Assembly (NCBI GenBank): GCA_964030785.1
Contig: OZ034975.1
Coordinates: forward strand, 47,475,069-47,539,068
Direction of reading: 5' to 3'
Source: Siderastrea siderea
Taxonomy: Eukaryota; Cnidaria; Anthozoa; Scleractinia; Rhizangiidae
Length of the DNA stretch: 64,000 nt
Part shown: positions 59,501 through 64,000 of the stretch, piece after piece
Position numbering within the stretch: position 1 is the first letter of the stretch
How the letters are laid out: every line of letters starts with the position of its first letter
Notes under the pieces: generated by a model
Database searches by the model: none
The model's input: the letters and a program-made list of their open reading frames with translations, nothing else
What the model was told of the DNA's origin: nothing
Position numbers and translations under genes: made by a program

Positions 59501-62500
59501 TTTCTGGGGGCAGAATTTTTGGGTCAGAGGGAAGGAGCTCTTTGTTTGTAGTCCACTGTCCGACAGTGTTACACTCATCCTTTTGGGTAGCCAATCATAT
59601 GACAATTCATAATTTATCTTTTGTTGTTTCTGTGGCTTGTTTGTTTTCTCTCAGGAGGGCGAGAAAGCTGAGGAGAAAGAAGAAGAAAAATCGGAGAAGG
59701 AAAAATCTGAAGAATCAAAAGCCAAGGAAGATGAGAGTTCTGAGGAAAAACCAGCGGAGAAAGAAGAGGAGAAAAAAGAGCAACAGGAAGAGAAGAAAGA
59801 AGCTGAAGGAGAGAAAAAGGAAGACAAGGAAAAAGAAGAGAAGAGTGAAGAGGAGAAAGGAGAAAAGAAATCTGAAGAGAAGGAAGGAAAGGAAGAAAAG
59901 AAAGAAAAGGAAAAAGATAAGAAAGAAGAATCAGCGGACGAGAAAAAAGATGCTGAAAAAAAGGTACTGTTGAAGTCTGAGATAATTATAGCGAACTTTA
60001 CTCGTGGAACCGTCAGTTTTTTTTTATGCGTCTGTCCTCTTATTGATCTACAACAGGCTCGTAAATTAAAACTTTACTAAGAATAGGCCAGAAATATAAG
60101 GAAAAATTCAAATTGCTCAAGTAACCTTTATTGCAGTGAAAACTGCTCACATAATAATCCGTTAAAACACGGTTCAGCTTAATTTCATCGACAGCACAAA
60201 TTCCTGCTCACCGCCGATTTTCAGGTCTGAATCCTCAGCAAACATCCTCATCTTTTCGCTCTAAGGTTGCAGTGGTTTCTTCAATTTTAACCCATAAATT
60301 TTAGATTATTTCCTCATTGAAGACCACTAGATTTGTGGTACAATTCTCGCCTCATCAAGAATGCAGCGCTGAAAAAGTTTGACAAAACTTTTGCTGATTG
60401 CGTTTCATCCGCCTTTACTCTTATTGACAATAAAAATAAGCCAATCAGCTCGCGAGAATTCGCTCAGTTATTGTAAATCAATAATTTGCTCGCAATTTCA
60501 CTGAATTTTTGTTGAAAATTCACTCGGACATAACAAGCAGTCAATGCCAAGTTAAAAGCCCCAGTTTTGAATTTAGTTTTACAGCTTCACGGTTTGGAAT
60601 CCTGTAGAAACGTTTAATGCTACATTTGTCTTTGGGTACCAGGCTCACCCAGTCCAAACAAGTCGAATCACCTTCTCATGTGATACATCGTGTGTGGGCC
60701 ATATAGTTCACACTAAGTGGAACATTCTACTCATAACCCTTAGTTACGCTTATACTTTGTAGGACGAAATATCAAGTAACAAAACTGAAGAAGCTAAAAA
60801 GGAAGAGAAGAAACCAAGCAAACCCGTAACTGTCCGCGAGCCACTGGAGATGGTGCTGCAACTGGATGATGTCGCCGACACTTCAGAAGATGCCATGTCC
60901 TCGTCCATGAAAAAGTATGACACAGTGTTAAATTTTAGTGACAGCGGACTTCTCCTGCTTTGAACACTCGAGAGAAACAAACCGTTTTTGTGACAAAACG
61001 GGATTTCGAGATAGCCGTATCTTTTGTAAGAACCTGTACAATAACGTCCAGGTAAACAGGTTTTTGTTCACCATGTCGAGATGCGTATCGAGATCTGCAT
61101 GAGCAAAACTCCCTTTTTTGGGTCAAAGAGGATGGGTCACGTATTCAGTGTTAGGCTGTCCAACTAAAAAAGGTACTCCATTCTAGCCAAATTTATCCTA
61201 GCCCGAGAAAACAGCCGATGTTTCACGAGGTCGCCACTTGAACCCTCGCAAAACGACGTCTGAGTAGCGAGCGCAGAAATTCCATACTGATGACGTGCAC
61301 TACCCAGATCTTGGTAGTGCTTCTGATTGGTTGAAAGCAAATTCCCTCGTGGCACAACCAATCAGAAGCACTACCGAGATCTGGGTAGTGCACGTCATCA
61401 GTATGGAATTTCTGTGCTCGTTACTCAGACGTCGTTTTGCGAGGGCTCAAGTGGCGACCTCGCGAAACGTCGGCTGTTTTCTCAGGCTAAATTTATACCA
61501 TTCATCAAGGAAAACTTTTAGCGTAAGGCACAAACCTTCGCAGCAATATTATGGGACTAAGTACATCACCTGCCGAGAGAAGCGTTAGCACAAGTCAGTT
61601 TATACCTTGCGTTACATCATGAAATCCGTTCGCTAATGCCTCCTTATTTCCTTATTTCTTTTTACCAGACTAAAGGACTTGCAAGCGAGAGACGATGCTA
61701 AGTTTGCCAACGAACATGCAAAGAACTTGTTAGAGTCACACATCTTCGACATGCGTGACAAACTGGACGGTGATTTGGGACGGCTTCTGTCTACAGAGGA
61801 TGAGAGAGAGAAGATTGAACAGGCCCTCAGCGAAGCTTCGGAGTGGCTGGACGATGAGGGCTGGGACTCTACTGCTGACGTAAGCTAACACCTCTAAATT
61901 TAAGTTTCTTTATCCTTTGTTTTTTTTCGCGTGAGTGTTATGAAATAGTTGTGAAACCAAAACAATGGTATGTGTCACCTTGCCAATCAGAACGAACCAA
62001 TCATAATCGGGGTAAAGACATGCAGACGGTGCCAAGCGCGGGAAAACGTCTAACTTGCGCCTAGCGCGGGGAAACACGAACTGATGCCAAGCGCGGTAAA
62101 ACCTGCAATCGTTAAACGGTGCCAAGTATGCCAAGCGCGGAAAAACATGCCTGAGCCAGGGCCAGGTCATGATTGGTTCTGGTTTCAATCCTGATTGGTT
62201 GATAAATCAGCACGTTTTCTGTGATTGGTTAGAAAAAGTTACAAGATTTTCCTTCTTTGGGTCAATTGCAATTTAACGGGAGTTCTCATTTTCATTTCTT
62301 CAGGTGTACGATGACAAACTGCATAAGCTGAAGAAACATTCACTAGACTTTAGAGTTCGCCTGAGAGAACACAATGCCAGACCCAAGGCGGTAGAAGCCC
62401 TGAGGAACAGCTTGAACTTGTCCAGAACATTCCTGGTTCAAATTAACAACCTCACAGACAAGGATGAGATCTACACAGTAAAGGACCTGGAGGAGCTCCA

Positions 62501-63179
62501 GAAGATTATCAGCGAAACAACGGTAATGTGTACTGTAAACAAGCACTTCCACCCTCCCCCCCACCCCCTCAGAAAACAACCTTCAATCTAATTATATGCG
62601 AAGTTTTTTGACAAAAGTGTCTATCCAATATTAAGCCCCCATACTCTGAGATTTTACTTCCCCGGTTTTATCTTTCAGTTATATTTCAAAAATGGCAGAA
62701 TATAAATGATACAAGGAATATACTTCGATTATCAGAATAATCTCTTCAGCTTTTCTCCCGTCGTATTGTTGCGCAGTTCGACGTGGTTGAAATCTTTTCT
62801 TACTTTAATACTATACGTAAATTTTAAATTTGTAAACAGTTAAAACAAACAACAATCAGAACGCTGTGCAATTAAGGCTTCTTGAAGTATAAAGTGAACA
62901 AGTTTTGTTCATATTCCACTCAGAGAAAATGGAAAACCAGAAACAAAACAATTCTGTTGGTTTTTCACGACTTCTAAGTCTAACTCGTTTTTCTGCCTGG
63001 ATTTCAACAGGAATGGCTGGATAAGAGCGAGAAGAAGCAGAGCGAGACGAAGCCACATGAAAATCCTGTTTTGGTGGTGAAGGATATCGAAGCTAAGCAA
63101 GGCAAACTGGACCGTGAACTACTTTATCTGTTGAACAAAGCCAAGTATTACGTGCCGAAACCAAAGGCCAATGAAACAG
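50556..63179 (+). CDS. HYOU1: Hypoxia up-regulated protein 1 (GRP170/ORP150), 3' end beyond window
   Basis: 25 coding exons in phase, with starts 50556, 51106, 51271, 52134, 52454, 53010, 53326, 54133, 54462, 54645, 54907, 55077, 55661, 55922, 56572, 56836, 57736, 58138, 58589, 59052, 59655, 60763, 61669, 62304 and 63011. Matching ends: 50631, 51167, 51302, 52212, 52545, 53149, 53398, 54188, 54514, 54696, 54979, 55263, 55795, 56004, 56618, 56921, 57923, 58279, 58652, 59122, 59963, 60914, 61879, 62522 and 63179. About 950 codons; human HYOU1 has 999. A signal peptide is followed by the Hsp70-type ATPase domain ([58 protein letters not shown]). Then come a beta domain, a Glu/Lys-rich loop (exon 22) and a helical C-terminal lid ([19 protein letters not shown]). 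It acts as an ER-lumen co-chaperone and BiP nucleotide-exchange factor in the unfolded-protein response. The exon 5 donor (GTTGGT) is weak. The C-terminal ER-retention end should lie past 64000. A leader exon ends at 49008, and 5'UTR resumes at 50528. Confidence 0.93.
53480..53870 (+). repeat. Degenerate ~110-bp repeat fragments in HYOU1 intron 8
   Basis: Phrases such as ATGAAAGC.ATTCAGCAGTAATTTCCTATCAG and a CACTCTA-containing direct repeat (53503/53585) match the array at 37.5-38.4 kb loosely. Confidence 0.45.
54190..54388. mobile_element. Short TIR repeat of the TTAACCC..GGGTTAA family in HYOU1 intron 9
   Basis: Contains AGACAAATTCTCCTTGCTAAT, GTGAGGAGAAATTTGATG and a GGGTTAA end, as in the copy abutting B3GALT6. 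Confidence 0.55.
55319..55512. repeat. (GACT)n tetranucleotide microsatellite in HYOU1 intron 12
   Basis: About 190 bp of TGAC/TGAT tetramers. It generates a spurious Ser-Gln-Ser-Val reading frame on the minus strand. Confidence 0.95.
56023..56331 (+). repeat. ~21-bp minisatellite in HYOU1 intron 14
   Basis: About 14 imperfect copies of TTGTAATGACCTTGTAGACTC occupy the intron directly after the exon ending at 56004. Confidence 0.9.
61190..61500. mobile_element. ~310-bp palindromic MITE in HYOU1 intron 22
   Basis: Near-perfect inverted arms of ~140 bp (TAGCC.GAGAAAACAGCCGA outward; CTTCTGATTGGTTG near the loop) surround a ~20-base centre. The overlapping frames on both strands are mirror artefacts. 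Confidence 0.85.
62030..62150. repeat. Tandem GCCAAGCGCGGGAAAAC motifs (E2F-site-like) in HYOU1 intron 23
   Basis: Four copies of CCAAGCGCGG(G)AAAAC or CCTAGCGCGGGGAAAC variants. The same motif cluster lies at 40056-40140 and, degraded, at 23401-23470. GCGCGGGAAA matches the E2F consensus. They are probably part of a dispersed repeat. Confidence 0.6.
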
Positions 63180-64000
63180 GTACGAATCACGTGAATGCCT
63201 CGTTTTTAAGGTTACCGTGTGCCTTCATAGGTGTCTCCAGTCTTACGCATGTAGCGCTTCTCAGTTTCGCCGCAGATACCTCAAACCCTATATCAAATTA
63301 AAGCTTCTAAAACTGGCTATTTGAACTTGCCATTAACTTTTCACGAATAGGAATTTTTAAGTTTTCCGCGAAGTCTGAATATGAACGTCTAGATCGCCTT
63401 TTGAAAGCTCCAGCTCAAAGGGAATTTTAAATTTTGCGATTTTTTTTGCTTGGTGAAAGTCCGGCACCCAAGGGCTAAAAAACCCTGTTGGGGTTTTCCT
63501 TTATTCAGCCGCGTTCAAAAGCTTTCGAATATTTTCTAAATCGCGAGAAAAAAATACTGAGTAACCGCACAAATTATCGAGTTCCCCGACACTTTCTTGT
63601 TGAAGAAGCGTCAAGCTAGCGACTCTCCAAATTTGATTAAAATCGAACAAATCGCCTTTGAGTTGGAACTCTTCAAAGTGTCACCTACAAGCGAAAAATG
63701 AATGTAGAGAAATAGCGCCCAAAAGAAAATCTTCGCTACGCAGACAAACACCGCCTCCAAACACCTTTGCCGACAGTACACCAATCTGTGCGTGCTATTT
63801 TATCTTCCGGTCACCTCCCGTGGAAATTTCGCGCAATATTCTCTCCACGCAAATCGTCGTGTTCCTAACATTCAACCATCTTACCATTTTGTCGAATTTC
63901 TTTCAATGCCGGACGTCGTTTAACTGATATTATCGTGATCGGGAGAACCAAAAGAGCGCAGACCTCAAGCCAACCAGCTGGGACTAAACTGAAGCGGCTA
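63180..64000 (+). other. Start of a HYOU1 intron, no exon seen
   Basis: Follows the donor AACAG/GTACGA. Frames in this stretch lack splice-compatible conserved HYOU1 C-terminal sequence. The terminal exon or exons are expected to the right. Confidence 0.5.

Noticed and set aside
59542..59973. Arg/Lys-rich ORF overlapping HYOU1 exon 22
   Set aside because: A shifted frame of the Glu/Lys exon; the in-phase frame matches HYOU1 and splices on both sides.
61295..61588. Plus and minus ORFs with similar protein sequence
   Set aside because: Mirror products of the long inverted repeat at 61190-61500.
1..64000. CRISPR arrays, rRNA or bacterial operons
   Set aside because: No direct-repeat/spacer arrangement, rRNA core sequence or ribosome-binding-site-led gene clusters seen; the spliced animal genes exclude a prokaryotic origin.

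Overview
This is an intron-rich, AT-rich animal genome window with canonical GT/AG splicing and many short palindromic transposon relics. Gene content and repeats point to a cnidarian, most likely a stony coral or close anthozoan. The organism call is inference; no mitochondrial or rRNA marker is present.

Left part (1-19.7 kb): three conserved genes. NUFIP1 (snoRNP assembly factor) is on the minus strand, with its start at 5999 and its 3' end at or beyond the left edge. B3GALT6 (glycosaminoglycan-linker galactosyltransferase II) starts divergently at 6295 and shares a 295-bp promoter region with NUFIP1. Maelstrom (MAEL, piRNA pathway) follows on the plus strand with 12 coding exons (10499-19083); its C-terminal extension carries an Arg-Gly tract. 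Introns and gaps hold hAT-like elements, MITE-like palindromes and a ~110-bp tandem repeat.

Middle part (20.4-50 kb): a local segmental-duplication array. Each of its three units carries a small minus-strand gene for a secreted, ten-cysteine macin-type antimicrobial peptide. None appears as an obvious ORF because each is split into tiny exons (85, 82 and 133 nt). In units A and C the start codon is the last codon of a separate leader exon. Splice sites and phases agree in all three copies. Units A and C are close relatives and share several insertions that B lacks. In A and C the first intron contains a long (GAAGA/GAAGG)n purine tract of ~0.6 and ~1.46 kb.

Right part (48.8-64 kb): HYOU1 (GRP170/ORP150, ER Hsp70-like chaperone) on the plus strand, with 25 coding exons read in phase; the 3' end lies beyond the window. 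A near-consensus ER-stress element sits just upstream of its probable leader exon. Part of HYOU1 intron 1 belongs to the duplicated array, and an orphan copy lies at about 31-32 kb.

All gene models were read by eye from splice signals, frame continuity and family motifs. Exon ends are exact where phases close; repeat boundaries are approximate unless a target-site duplication or empty site is cited.
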